The notes under the pieces: generated by a model | The model's database searches: none | The model's input: only the letters and a program-made list of their open reading frames with translations | Told to the model about the DNA's origin: nothing | NCBI GenBank assembly: GCA_948144175.1 | Contig: CANXME010002420.1 | Location: 372,001 to 436,000 of the forward strand | Origin: Closterium sp. NIES-65 | Lineage: Eukaryota; Streptophyta; Zygnematophyceae; Desmidiales; Closteriaceae | Reading direction: 5' to 3' | Length of the DNA: 64,000 nt | Made by a program: the position numbers and the translations under genes | Shown: positions 44,099 through 54,727 of the stretch, in pieces | How the letters are laid out: each line of letters begins with the position of its first letter | Position numbering within the stretch: the first letter of the stretch is position 1

Positions 44099-46237
44099 CA
44101 AACTGCTGGCCACAGTGCAGGTACCGCTGCTCCATGTAAATGATGGTCCGCCTCACCTGGGAGTGCACTGCAGTGAGGTCAACCTGTTGGTAGGGGGAGA
44201 GTAGGTACACCGAAACAAAAGATAAGTAACTGGGTTTAGAAGATGAGAAAAGCACTACGTAATACAACACCTCACCTAACGCTTCTGGAATAGCAAGTTG
44301 AGCGCGTTGAGTGCCGTGTGCACATCTGCCAAGAAGAACAGAAAAGAATGAAACTTGAACGACGTCACCAACTGGTACATCGTCTTGTCCGTGTCCTCGA
44401 GCATGACGATGACCGCAGGGAAAACGCGGACGAATCGGGCGATAGCATCGCCCCGACTCAACCAGCGGACCGAGTGGATCCCCTGGACCTTGAGGTTGGT
44501 GTGCGTGAACACCTCCTGCAGCTCCTTGAACTTGCGGTTGTAGTTGCTGGATCTGCCTAGATCTTGCGCCAATGCGCGGATGACCGCGTCAATGATGCCA
44601 AGCTCGGGCAGTGCCTTAGCCGCCTCCTTTGCAGCAAGCGCCTCCCTGCCACGGGTAGGAAAGCACAGGTGGGGGTGTTAGAATTCGCACTGCCACGTTG
44701 CACATTTAACACTGCTACAACACCACCACAGCATCAGCTTACCTGTGTGCGATGCAGTGACAAGCCACCACGTGCGGGATCTCAAGGCGAAGGCGCCCAA
44801 CGAGGCCCGTGTCGTTGCCTATCATCACAGGTGCCCCATCGGTGCTGATACCCGCAACCTTCTCCAGCGGGAGGTTGATACTGTCAAGGAATTCCGTGAG
44901 CTTAGAAAAAAGAGAAGCTGCATCACACTTCTCGATGGAGAGGTTAGTTAGGAACTCTGTGGTGACGGCGTGCTCACGTAGAAAGGTTGCAAACACAATC
45001 ATGTGCTTGCCTTTGACGGGGTCCGTACTCTCGTCGCAGGTCAGACCAATAAATGGACTCGAGTTGATGAATTCTCTCTGGCGCGCACGAAGGTATGTCG
45101 CTATTGCGGCGGTTATCTCCTCGAATCCGTACCTGCACGGGCATCAACGAGTGGGGTCAGAGATAGCTGCAAGTACATCACAACCCGCTGCCAGTTGAAC
45201 AAGAGCAGTGTCACTTACGTCGTATAGTACGCACCATAACTGTTCTTTGGGAAGCCCGGGGTGCCACGCTGCGCCAGGTGGTGGACGAGGTCCACGTACA
45301 TCTTGATCGGGGCGTCGGACTTAGCGATGAAGAGCGCCGTCTGAAACAGCGCGAGCAGGCGCTCCTTCTCCACGTCTTTCACATTCGGGTTGTCGTCAAT
45401 ACGGGCATTTGCTTTGAGAGCCGCCTCGGCTGTCTTCTGTCTGCGCACAGCGCGGCGGTGCTTCCTTGTGCGCTGATGCTTCCGCATCGCCTGAGTCTGA
45501 ACATCGGTCGCCCCTTCTCCTTTGGCGCCGAAGTTCGTCCCCGTACCGGCGTGCGCAATGCAGACCTTGCACTTGATTGACGGGAACCCTGCTTTATTCT
45601 GCAGCAGTACAAGCCACGGGTAGTCGTCAGACCATTGTTTGTTAAACATAGCTAAAGCCTCTTGGTATTTCTCCTCGGCAATGTCGGGCAGTTCTGTATC
45701 GGAAGACACCTCAACCGCTTTCCCCTTCATTTTACGCTGACGGGCCTTCGGGGAAGAGTTACCCAAACCGGACGTTGGTGTAGCTTGACTGGAACCCCAC
45801 CCGATCTTGGTCTGGTGGTACCTCACTTTAATACCCCTTTTAAGACGAGGACCTTGCCGAGTAGTTCCGGCAGCGACACGTTGACGGTTCCGTGTGGGTT
45901 CGGGAGCGACAGGTGTAGATCCGACAGCGTCAGGAGTTGATGCGGCAGCGACAGGCGTTGATGCGGCAGCGACAGGCGTTGATGCGGCAGCGACACGAGT
46001 TGATGCAGCAGCGACAGGAGGTGAAGCGGCAGCGCCTACATGCGTCGAACACTCGCCCTGCGTCCAGATGGTAGGTGCCTCGGGGCCAGTGGAAGGGAAC
46101 GGCACGGCTTGAGCTGACGGCGGGACTAACGCGGGAGCAGCGTGAACGCGTCGTAAAAAGTCTAAGCCAGTAATAGCGGCTGGCCTCGTGCCTGCGACGG
46201 GCGGAGGGCCGTCACCTGCGGGCGTCGAAACCGCCAT
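44099..46237 (-). pseudogene. hAT transposase, N-terminal and central part
   Basis: Exon 1 (46237-45219) starts MAVSTPAGDGPP and has Ala/Ser/Thr repeats and a basic, Cys/His-bearing DNA-binding part (CKVCIAHAGTGTN, HQRTRKHRR). It joins in frame (TAC-GAC donor GTAAGT, acceptor GTGCAG) to exon 2 (45132-44743) with LTCDESTDPVKGKHM (first catalytic Asp) and AGISTDGAPVMIGN (second). Exon 3 (44647-about 44280) gives GIHSVRWLSRGDAIARF, and exon 4 (44183-44099) gives VDLTAVHSQVRRTIIYMEQR up to the copia A insertion. Exon 3 ends QKR-TAG just before a GTGAGG donor, so either a stop arose there or the donor is GTTAGG. The C-terminal part is at 28389-29441. Confidence 0.8.
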
Positions 46238-46671
46238 GGCTGCTCAGCGCTGCAGAGCATGCCGAGCTTGAGGGAGAAGCTACTCCTGCTTCAGCTCGAA
46301 CATCACTTCCTGCAGGGGTTCACGAGGAGTGCAGGAACAGAATGAGGGAGCAGATGGGGGTACCCCCTCTCCCGAGCTGCGATGACGAGGGATCTTGGTC
46401 CAGGCCAGGGTTTCCGTCTTCCCAGGCAAGATGACAACACCCCCACTCCACTCTGCCATCCCTGGCGTGTTGGCGTGGACCCTGCCACCAGTGGTGTGTT
46501 GTCTGTGTTCTCATTGGGCAGTTGTGAACTAGGTTAGCCGTTCTCTGGTATTCTGGCTTCCAGCGCGGCAAAACGGTTCGGCGCGCACTAGCTGTAAATA
46601 CAGCGCATGTGAGAAGATTCCAAGTGTGTGTGGGGTTTCGTGAATCACGCGAAGGAACAGCCTGTACACGC

Positions 46672-46703
<32 letters not shown>

Positions 46704-46926
46704 TTTCCCCCGGCCGGTCAAATCCGTTTCAGGGTGACGCACTGAAGTATACTGATTCCTCAGTGTAACTCGTTCAGAAACACACAAAACCGTCAGTGTG
46801 GCAAACTCACATTTACTGAAATTTCAGCCCAAAATGGAAGCATTTACTGATTTTCCAGGGAAAACGAAATTCAGAGCTACAAAATCAGCGTAATCAGCGT
46901 GTTTTACGCTGACATCTGAGGGCCTG
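46238..46926. other. hAT 5' flank, non-coding
   Basis: No coding signal. It holds the C30 run, subterminal repeats and the terminal inverted repeat of the hAT element. Confidence 0.5.
46674..46703. repeat. C30 homopolymer
   Basis: Uninterrupted run of C within the hAT 5' region. Confidence 0.8.
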
Positions 46927-47448
46927 CTACATTCTATTATGACATTGGCATATAACTTGACACACCCCCATAGGCAAAGTGGGGGAGAGTAAGGGGTCAC
47001 AAGACCAGTCAAGAGAAGCAAAGCAAGCTCAGGGTGGATCACAGCGTCACCACACACACTGAGCACAAGCAAAGAGTCATAAGACCTGTTCACATGCAGA
47101 GGTATATATGCAACAACAACAGTACAGTGATCTCTACTTAGCAGAGCAAGCATGCAGGTATATATATATATATACCTATATATATATATCACAGTACAAG
47201 CAAAGTCTATAGCAAGTGAGGAAAACTGGGCACAAGGCCTAACAAAGTGCAGAAACGCTGATGATCACCGGACGGAAGTGCCTTGGTGAATATATCAGCA
47301 GTGTTGGCCCGAGTGGCCACGTGCGCAAGACGAAGCTGACTGTTGGGCTGAGAAAAGCCCTTAGGATCTTTGCAGGACCAAATTCTGAGTAGGACAATGT
47401 AATAGCGGAAGCGTTTAATGAGAAGTTTGTGAACCACCTTGCGCTGGT
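46927..47448 (-). mobile_element. Copia G 3' fragment (RNase H end, purine tract, LTR start)
   Basis: On the minus strand it reads RLAHVATRANTADIFTKALP and GDHQRFCTLLGLVPSFPHLL, then a 3' region with the same GTGATCCACCCTGAGC block as copia A and B. CTATGGGGGTG and an LTR start TGTCAAGTTATATGCC at 46962 follow. The LTR is cut at 46927 by the hAT element and resumes at 28188. The upstream part of pol is missing; element C begins nearby. Confidence 0.7.
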
Positions 47449-47762
47449 ATGTGAGGGCAAAGTAGATTGATTAAAACAAAAGGGATACAAGCTTTTATAA
47501 GAGTACAAGAGAATATGAAGAGTAATAACTGTTTTGCTGTTGCTGTTGCGGTTCGATACAGTGACGACTCGATCAACTGCTCAATAACGAGTCAGTTGTT
47601 TGTCCTTGCTGTCGCGCTGTATTTGTCAGGTCAAAGGTCGCTGACCTTTGACTTTCGCGTAACCTCCAGCAGTTGCTCAACCTCCGAGGGTTGACTCGCC
47701 GATGCTTCGATATGTTCTGCTTCGCTTATGACTTAGTGTTTCGACACGACAGAGGCGCTAAA

Positions 47763-48125
47763 TCAATTGTTTCCAACATTCCCCTTCGCTTCTGGAGTGT
47801 CGCTGCTGGTGACGTGGCTTTGTCCAGTTAGCAGCATGCAGTACTCGAACTTCTGCTTCCCAAGCTTCTTGGTCAAGTAATCAGCTGCCATCTCGGACAT
47901 GGGACAGTAAGACAGCTCAAGTCTCCCCTTCTCGATCTCGTCCTTTATGAAGAAATATCGCAGGGCGATATGCTTCGTCCTGTTCGCGAATCCGTTTTTC
48001 TTGGCTATGCGAATTGCCGATTGGTTGTCGCAGAACAAGGAGAAGCTGGGTAACTGAGCCAGCTTCGCCTCCTCCAGAAGTTCGCGAAGGTACAGTCCTT
48101 CCTTGGTGGCTGAATAGAGTGCCAT
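47763..48125 (-). pseudogene. Copia C RNase H end
   Basis: Contains ALYSATKEGLYLRELLEEAK, FCDNQSAIRIAKKNG and NRTKHIALRYFFIKDEIEKG, the usual copia RNase H end, followed by GNVGNN and the LTR start. Upstream codons to 48713 are broken. Confidence 0.85.
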
Positions 48126-48714
48126 ATATTCAGCTTCAGCTGAGGAGAGAGCAATTAACTCCTGCTTGCTCGACTGCCAAGAGATAGGTCCGATAGGCTC
48201 GAGGCGATAGATGTAGCTGGTGCGTGAGCGTCTGTTGTCGGAGTCGCCGGCGTGATCGGCGTCGACGTAGCCGATTAGTTTATGTCATAGTCCTGTTCTT
48301 GTGGTAGGTTAGACCGACGGTTGAAGTACTGACGAGGTAGTGGAGAGCGCGATCGAGTTCCGCCATGTGTTCTGCTTCAGGTTTCTTGAGGTAGGTCGCG
48401 AGCTGACTTGCGGAGTAAGATAGGTCCGGACGGCAGGTGACAGTTGCGAAGAGGAGGCATCCCAGCTTTCTCTGGTAGTCGCGTATGCCGGCGGGCTTTA
48501 GTGGAGCGGATCCTTCCTTGTAATTTCTTGCCGTGTAGCGGTATGGCGTGGAGATGGTGGTCGGCGTGAGTGCGAAGCGTTTGGCGATGGTGTCGGCGTA
48601 TTTTGCGGCGTTGAGGTAGATCGCACCTTCTTCTTCCTGGATGGTGAGGCCGAGATACTGCGTGATAGTGGACGAGACCGTGAGCGTGAGATCCTTCTGT
48701 AGTTCCCCTTCAAA
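48126..48714 (-). pseudogene. Copia C reverse transcriptase-RNase H connection, broken
   Basis: Degraded coding sequence between the reverse transcriptase and RNase H pieces. Frames are short and shifted. Confidence 0.5.
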
Positions 48715-49236
48715 CTAGGTGGTGACGTTGTCGGTCGAGCCGATGTAGAGTGAATCGTCCACGTAGACGATCAGTAGGATGTAGTCGGTGCCCTTTGTGA
48801 GCCGATACATGCCTTGGTCGTGAGGAAGTTGACGGAATCCAATGCGAATGATTCTTGCGTGCAGATACTGCTGCCACAACCTTGGAGCTTGTTTGATGCC
48901 GTACAGGGATTTTTGCAGCTGACAGACTTGGTTAGGCTCTCCGTGGGAGCTGTGTGGAAGTTTGACGAAGATTTCGGCGTCAACAGGTGCGTAGAGGAAT
49001 GCGTTGGCGACGTCGATTTGCCGCAGTTTCTTCTTCTTCATGGCGGCGATCGCGAGGAGAATTCGTAGTGAGGTGTGTCGGCTGACCGGGGCGAATGTCT
49101 TGGTGAAGTCGCGTCCGTGCTCTTGGTCGAAACCGCGTACGACCCAGCGCGCCTTAAACTTGTCGATGGTGCCGTCTGCCTTTGTCTTCACACGGAATAC
49201 CCATTTCCTGGTGAGTACTTTCTTGTTTCGTGCCAC
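48715..49236 (-). pseudogene. Copia C reverse transcriptase piece
   Basis: Shows TRKWVFRVKTKADGTIDKFK, ARWVVRGFDQEHGRDFTKTF, QIDVANAFLYAPVDAEIFVK, LYGIKQAPRLWQQYLH and IVYVDDSLYIG. The core copia RT motifs are intact, but both ends stop. Confidence 0.9.
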
Positions 49237-49338
49237 GCCGATGGGAACAACTTTTTAGGTGTTGCGTTCCTCCAGTGCTTTCGGTTCCTTGTCAATGGCT
49301 TCACGCCATTTTTCCCTATGCTCCCCACCCAGAGCCTG

Positions 49339-49808
49339 CTAAACTATGGCAGGCTCCTTAGGAATCTCCGTGCCGTGGACCGCGGTGACGAGACCGAGTA
49401 TCTGGAGGCCACTCTGTGTGTAGCGGGGAAGAGTTGTATCTGCAGGATAAGCTGCTTTGTCACCTGCTTCTGGGTCAGGTATGAAGTTGGGCCCTATGCG
49501 TTCTGCTTCGTTGGTGTTGAATTCTGCAGGTGTAACGTAACCGTTGTCGACGAAGTGGTAAAATACTTCGGCGTTGGCGCTTTCGCGAGGATTTTCGTCA
49601 TCCATTGGGACGTCGACGGAGCAGTAAGGGAGAGGTCTGGCTTCCTCCGAGGCTTCATCCACGTTCTACTCGTCCCACTTAGCTTCGTCTGCAGCCGAGG
49701 CGAAGGCTCGGTCACCACGGAAGCCACCTGTGGGGTCCCGATCTTCTTCCTGGTTGGCAAGGTACGTCGGAAGAGTGAGTCGTTCGTAGAAAATGACATC
49801 ACGTGCTC
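49339..49808 (-). pseudogene. Copia C integrase-RT linker
   Basis: Begins ARDVIFYERLTLPTYLANQE, a phrase typical of the end of the copia integrase module, and continues acidic (VDVPMDDENPRESANAEVFY). Frame changes occur near 49670. Confidence 0.7.
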
Positions 49809-49813
49809 ATTCT

Positions 49814-50016
49814 AACATGGTATCAGAGCGAAGGTGTCGGGTTCGAATCCCGGTGTATGCACTTCGGGCATCCCAGTGCGGGGGGGGTGTCAGAGGTCCA
49901 CTGGTGATCCCCGATTGATCCTAGGGAAGGGTTACAGGCGCGTTGGCCTGGGGGGTTATGGGCGCACTGACCCGCTACTTAAACAAGCCCTTTTATCCCA
50001 ATGGTATAGTGGTTGG
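49814..50016. mobile_element. 203-bp insert with ATTCT duplication and tRNA-like boxes
   Basis: ATTCT at 49809-49813 and 50017-50021. Removing the insert rejoins copia C as HSKETVAV..RDVIFYERL. It starts AACATGGTATCAGAGCG, has a perfect T-arm-like CGGGTTCGAATCCCG, and ends CCAATGGTATAGTGGTTGGG, like a D-arm/A box. It could be a SINE or a tiny LTR-type element; it has no open frame of note. Confidence 0.5.
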
Positions 50017-50021
50017 GATTC

Positions 50022-50568
50022 TGACAGCTACTGTTTCCTTGGAGTGGACGTCGAAAATTTTCCACGCGTTGTAATTTATTTCGACGCCCAGGTGTAGTCC
50101 CCACTGTGCGCGCTGGGAAAATCGGCTGGCTCGTGCAGATGGGGGTCGATACTGTACCATGCAGCCAAAAACTCTTAACATTTTTGTGCTGCCCTGTTTT
50201 CCTGTCCACAGCAGGTGCGGCGATGCGTTGTTCGGGAGTGATGATGACGAGAGCAAGTTGTGCAGCATGACAGCGTGGTCCATTGCTTCGGGCCACTGGT
50301 GGTTGGGCAGTTGCATGCCTCGTAGCAGCTTGCGCATGGTGATCTGGAGAGTCCTGTTCATCCTTTCTGCTACGCCTTACTGCTGGTGAGCGTAGGGAAG
50401 AGAGATGAGTCTCTTGATTCCTCTTTCTGCCAAGTACTGCTTGAACCTCTGTGAGGTGTATTCTCCTCCTCCGTCTGACTCGAAGCTTTTTAGCTTCAGG
50501 CCCGATTCTCGTTATGCTACTAGGAGCCAAGCGACGAAGGCCTCAAAGGCCAAGTCCCTGCTCGGAAG
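50022..50568 (-). pseudogene. Copia C integrase C-terminal piece
   Basis: Reads NRTLQITMRKLLRGMQLPNH, MDHAVMLHNLLSSSSLPN, SPHLLWTGKQGSTKMLRVFG and WGLHLGVEINYNAWKIFDVH, the usual integrase end. Upstream, DSDGGGEYTSQRF-like sequence is broken by a stop. Confidence 0.8.
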
Positions 50569-50947
50569 TGTGAGAGTACGACGGCTTATGCCAGCTATGC
50601 TTGCTTGCCTTTACTTTATTATGCTATTTCTAGCATAGGATAATTATATGCATGCATGAATTGCTTGATTTCCTAGGCTAGGTGCTTTCCTATATTTTAT
50701 TATAGTTATAGCACCGAGCTAGGTTGCGTGCACCGAATTCTGGCTTTTCGGTTGCCACCGAATTGCCTTCTACCGAATTCGGTAAGGATCTGTTCGGGAC
50801 GCTACGCGGCCCGCGGAACCTTCGCGTAACACCTGGTTACGGGGCCTTGTGTCGAGCCTATATATAGCCTCGTGTTGTGTCCAGGTGATTCATTCAATTT
50901 GATTCAATTCACATTCTCTTTTCTGAGCTCGATCCTAGATCCTCACA
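50569..50947 (+). repeat. Gypsy D 5' LTR
   Basis: Starts TGTGAGAGTACGACGG, ends CTAGATCCTCACA. It contains a TATATATAG promoter-like stretch near 50861. Confidence 0.9.
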
Positions 50948-51378
50948 CTTGGTAATCAGAGCCTGTTTGCAAGCTAAGTTTTTCGACCGCTTAAACCTAG
51001 CTTTTAAAACCGCGGGGGCGACGACGGAAAGCGCCGATTTCGGGTACGTAAACCAGTTCCGCGCTATTTTCTAACGTCCCCCTCGAACCGGTTCACGAAC
51101 ACTCCTCCGGTCCAGTGGCGAGAAAGTTGGAATTTCGATCGTCGGATCGATTCGAATCTCAACGGCCTCGAGAATTTCGCCCAAACAAGTTGGAATTTGG
51201 AGCGTCGGATCGAATTTCTTCTCAACGGCCGAGATCAGACGCGAATTTCGACTAAGAGAGAATAACGCGACCTACAGAATCAGCCCTCGTCATTTCTGCA
51301 GTCAACTCGACTCACAGTAAAATGACCAGCGCCTAAAATTCATTTATTTTCGTCGCAAATCTTCCCATAAATCGCCAA

Positions 51379-52417
51379 ATGGAGGAAAACAGTGATAATT
51401 CCGTACGGAAAATTACGGAGTTACACACCGGCCTGGACCAGACGCGAGCGGCACTCCAGCGAATAGAGGAGCTTCTCGCGAACCAGTCGGCAGCCGCCAT
51501 AGCAGCAGCGAGCGCAGCGGCGAATGCAGCAGCGACGTCAGCAGCAGCAGCGGCGACACCGACACTTAACCCAGCAACAGCGGCGGCGGCTACAGTGAAT
51601 CTTGAGGCGGCACGTCCGAGGCTACCGGAGACGTTCAATCCGAATGCGAGAGACACTGACGTTCGTCGATTCATTGCGACTCTCGAAATTTACTTCGAGG
51701 CCGTTGGCTGTACGACCCCGACACACGATGCAATGCGGATTCGGCTCGCAGCGACACTGTTACGAGGCCCGGCGCTCGAGTGGATTTACAACAGCAATAA
51801 GATCTGAGGCGAGGGGTCATGGACGCAGTTTCGGGAAGCTTTAATTCAACGTTTCGAACCAATCAACTCCAGCTACATGGCGCGGCAGCAGATTCATCGG
51901 CATAAACAGTTCGGCAGTGTAAGACAGTACACGCAGCAGATGGAGAGCCTCTTCAACCGAATTACCGACCTGACCGAAGGGGAAAAAATCCAAGCGTATA
52001 CTGAGGGGCTAAAGATGGAAGTCCGCGGACAGGTGATTGCCTCAAACTACAACAACTACCGCGACATGGTGTGTGCAGCAGAGAGATTTGATGCGCTGAC
52101 GCGAGATCAACCCGAGACACGACGCCACGTGCCAAACCGATCATTTGGCACAGAGCAATCGGCACCACCCACAACCGCCGACCCAATGGATATCGACAAG
52201 ATCGACTCGAAGCAGCGGCCGACAAAATATGAGAAGTGCGAATTTTGCGGCGCAGTAGGACATCGACTCTTGGCGTGTTGGAAAATGAAGAAGGCACGAG
52301 CGGAGCTGCAGGGCAACAACAGTGCGACATCCACGATGGCGAAAAAAGGAGGACATAATGGCGCAAATTTAAAACGCCATGATTGGCCGGCAACAGGGGA
52401 AATCGCCGAGACAAATG
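51379..52417 (+). pseudogene. Gypsy D gag
   Basis: MEENSDNSVRKITELHTGLD, an Ala-rich stretch and RPRLPETFNPNARDTDVRRF lead into retrotransposon gag (LRGPALEWIYNSN). After TGA at 51805-51807 the same frame goes on with GSWTQFREALIQRFEP and a CCHC knuckle CEFCGAVGHRLLAC. CGA to TGA would explain the stop. The frame is cut by element E at 52417 and continues in register at 54728. Confidence 0.85.
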
Positions 52418-53258
52418 TGTTAGAATAGTAGGTAGTGGGGCCTAGGCTTAGTAGCCTAGGCCCACACTAGGAGGTAGGTGTGTGCGCTCTAGAGGTAGGA
52501 GTTAGGGTTTTGGAAGGAGAATTGGAAGGAAGAATGAATGCACTAGCAAGCAGCAGGACACACAAATAGAAAACCCTAAGGGGTTGTACTCAGTATTGAG
52601 CACCCCACTGCAGGCTAGACAAATAACATTCTGACACACCCCCATAGCCAAAGTGGGGTGTAATCAGCAGAGCAGGCAAAGCAGTACAAGCTCAGGGTGG
52701 ATCACAATGTCACCACACATTCTGAGCACAAGTTAAAGAAGCAATAGTTTAAAGTTAAGAATTATGAGCAAAGCTAGTGGTAGTCACAACGGGCAAGTGA
52801 GGAGGAGGAGAGAGAGTGAGGGGAGAGGGGATAGGAGGCGACGGCTGAAGCTGCAGGCACACGGGCAACAGGAGGCACACTGGCACAGCGGCTACCGGAA
52901 CAGCGCTCCGGACTACTGGAGTAACTGGCCCCGCGGCTCAAGTAGCGGCAGACGGGCAACGGACCCACGGGCGGCTGGCACAGCTGGCTACGACTGGGCT
53001 ACCGGGACAGCGCCCCGGACTACAGGTGCTGCGGACTACAGTACGGCAACTTCCAAGCAGCTTCCCCAAACAGTCCCACCCCCCTGACACACACCCGCTG
53101 CTACACCGCTAGCTCCACTCCCACGCACCCCCCCTTAAACCCTAAACCCCAGTCTCCCACACAACCACCCCCCTCAGCGACAGCTGCAGCAGTGGGAGAC
53201 GAAGGAGGAGGAGGAGCAAAGGGAGGAATGCACACCAGCCACCCCCATACCCGCAAAC

Positions 53259-53276
53259 GGGGGGGGGGGGGGGGGG
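53259..53276. repeat. G18 homopolymer
   Basis: Run of G inside element E, adjacent to a CACGAGGGCGCAGACAGTAG tandem repeat (53279-53353). Confidence 0.8.
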
Positions 53277-53369
53277 TGCACGAGGGCGCAGACAGTAGTA
53301 GAGCGCACGAGGGCGCAGACAGTAGCAGAGCGCACGAGGGCGCAGACAGTAGGCACGAGCAGCACCAGG

Positions 53370-54420
53370 CACAGGCAGCAACAGGCACGGGCAGCAACAG
53401 GCACGGGCAGCACAGGCACGGGCAGCACAAGCACGGGCAGCACAGGCACGGGCAGCAACAGGCACGGGCAGCACGGGCACGGGCAGCACAGGCACAGGCA
53501 GGGCAGTACAGGGCAGCACAGGCAGGGCAGCACAGAGCGTACCGGGTCCAGGGGCGGCAGCTGCTGCAGGCGCTGGCGGCGGCTGCTGCTGCAGGCTCTG
53601 GCGGCGGCTGCTGCTGCTGGGCAGCGGTGGCTGCTGCGGCAGAGCGGCGGCGGCTGCTGCTGTTGGATCGGTGGCGGCAGCTGCTGCAGGCTCTGGCGGC
53701 GGCTGCTGCTGCAGACTCTGGCGGCGGCTGCTGCTGCAGGCTCTGGCGGCGGCTGCTGCTGCAGGCTCTGGCGGCGGCTGCTGCTGCTGGGCGGCGGTGG
53801 CTGCTGCGGCAGAGCGGCGGCGGCTGCTGCTGTTGGATCGGTGGCGGCAGCTGCTGCAGGCTCTGGCGGCGGCTGCTGCTGCAGACTCTGGCGGCGGCTG
53901 CTGCTGCAGGCTCTGGCGGCGGCTGCTGCTGCAGGCTCTGGCGGCGGCTGCTGCTGCAGGCGCTGGCGGCGGCTGCTGCTGCAGGCCTGGCGGCGGCTGC
54001 TGCTGCAGGGCGGCGGCGTCTGTTGCTGCAGGCCCGGCGGCGGCTGCTGCTGTAGGGCGGCGGCGTCTGTTGCTGCAGGCCCGGCGGCGGCTGCTGCTGC
54101 AGGGCGGCGGCGTCTGCTGCTGCAGGCCGGCGGCGGCTGGTGCTGCAGGATCGGACGGCGCCCCGCGGGTCCCGCAGGGGGCGTCGCGACGAGCAGGGGC
54201 GACGCCCCGCGGGTCCCACAGGGGGCGTCGCGACGAGCAGGGGCGACGCCCCGCGGGTCCCGCACGGACGTCGCGAGGAGCAGGGCGACGCCGCGCGGGT
54301 CCCGCACGGGCGTCGCGACGAGCAGCGGGGAGGGCAGCGCGCAGGCCCCCCCGAGGGCGCTTCGACGGACGGGAAAACCGCCGCGCGCGTCGGGGCGCAC
54401 GGCGGGCAGAAAACCGCCGC
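53370..54420 (-). repeat. GC-rich tandem leader of element E
   Basis: Repeats of CAGGCACGGGCAGCA, then GGCGGCTGCTGCTGCAGGCT, then GTCGCGACGAGCAGGGGCGA. Long frames on both strands are low-complexity by-products; no product is called. Confidence 0.8.
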
Positions 54421-54727
54421 ACGCCCCGAGCGCACGGCAGGAAGAAGGACTGCAGCGGAAGCATAGGGGCCCACAGGCCAAGGTAGAACGGGCTCTGATA
54501 ACATGTTAGAATAGTAGGTAGTGGGGCCTAGGCTTAGTAGCCTAGGCCCACACTAGGAGGTAGGTGTGTGCGCTCTAGAGGTAGGAGTTAGGGTTTTGGA
54601 AGGAGAATCGGAAGGAAGAATGAATGCACTAGCAAGCAGCAGGACACACAAATAGAAAACCCTAAGGGGTTGTACTCAGTATTGAGCACCCCACTGCAGG
54701 CTAGACAAATAACATTCTGACAAAATG

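Larger units (their letters stand above)
28189..46926 (-). mobile_element. hAT transposon, interrupted by nested copia A and B
   Basis: Ends share GGCCCTCAGAT in inverted orientation (28193-28205 side and 46914-46926 side). CTACATTG at 28181-28188 and CTACATTC at 46927-46934 form an 8-bp target duplication with one mismatch, the size usual for hAT. Without the inserted 14.66 kb the element is about 4.1 kb. Subterminal copies of ACTGA(A/T)..CAGTGTAA occur on both sides (near 28320 and 46750). Confidence 0.8.
52418..54722 (-). mobile_element. Non-autonomous copia-type LTR element E, nested in gypsy D
   Basis: 219-bp LTRs at 52418-52636 and 54504-54722 differ at one base by eye. AAATG duplicates lie at 52413-52417 and 54723-54727. 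GGCTCTGATAACA before the right LTR is a reversed primer site, so the element reads leftward. The inside lacks gag-pol. It has a GC-rich leader of CTGCAGCAGCAGCCGCCGCC type and, at the other end, the GTGATCCACCCTGAGC block and purine tract of the A/B/F copia family. Confidence 0.9.

Noticed and set aside
49838..49862. A standard tRNA gene near the CGGGTTCGAATCCCG arm
   Set aside because: No acceptor stem, D-arm or anticodon arm lies upstream at the right distance. The A-box-like sequence is about 160 bp downstream, in the wrong order.
53101..54509. Long overlapping frames on both strands rich in Pro/Ala/Cys/Gln
   Set aside because: All lie in the GC-rich tandem repeat of element E. Several frames are open at once because of the repeat unit, with no domain.
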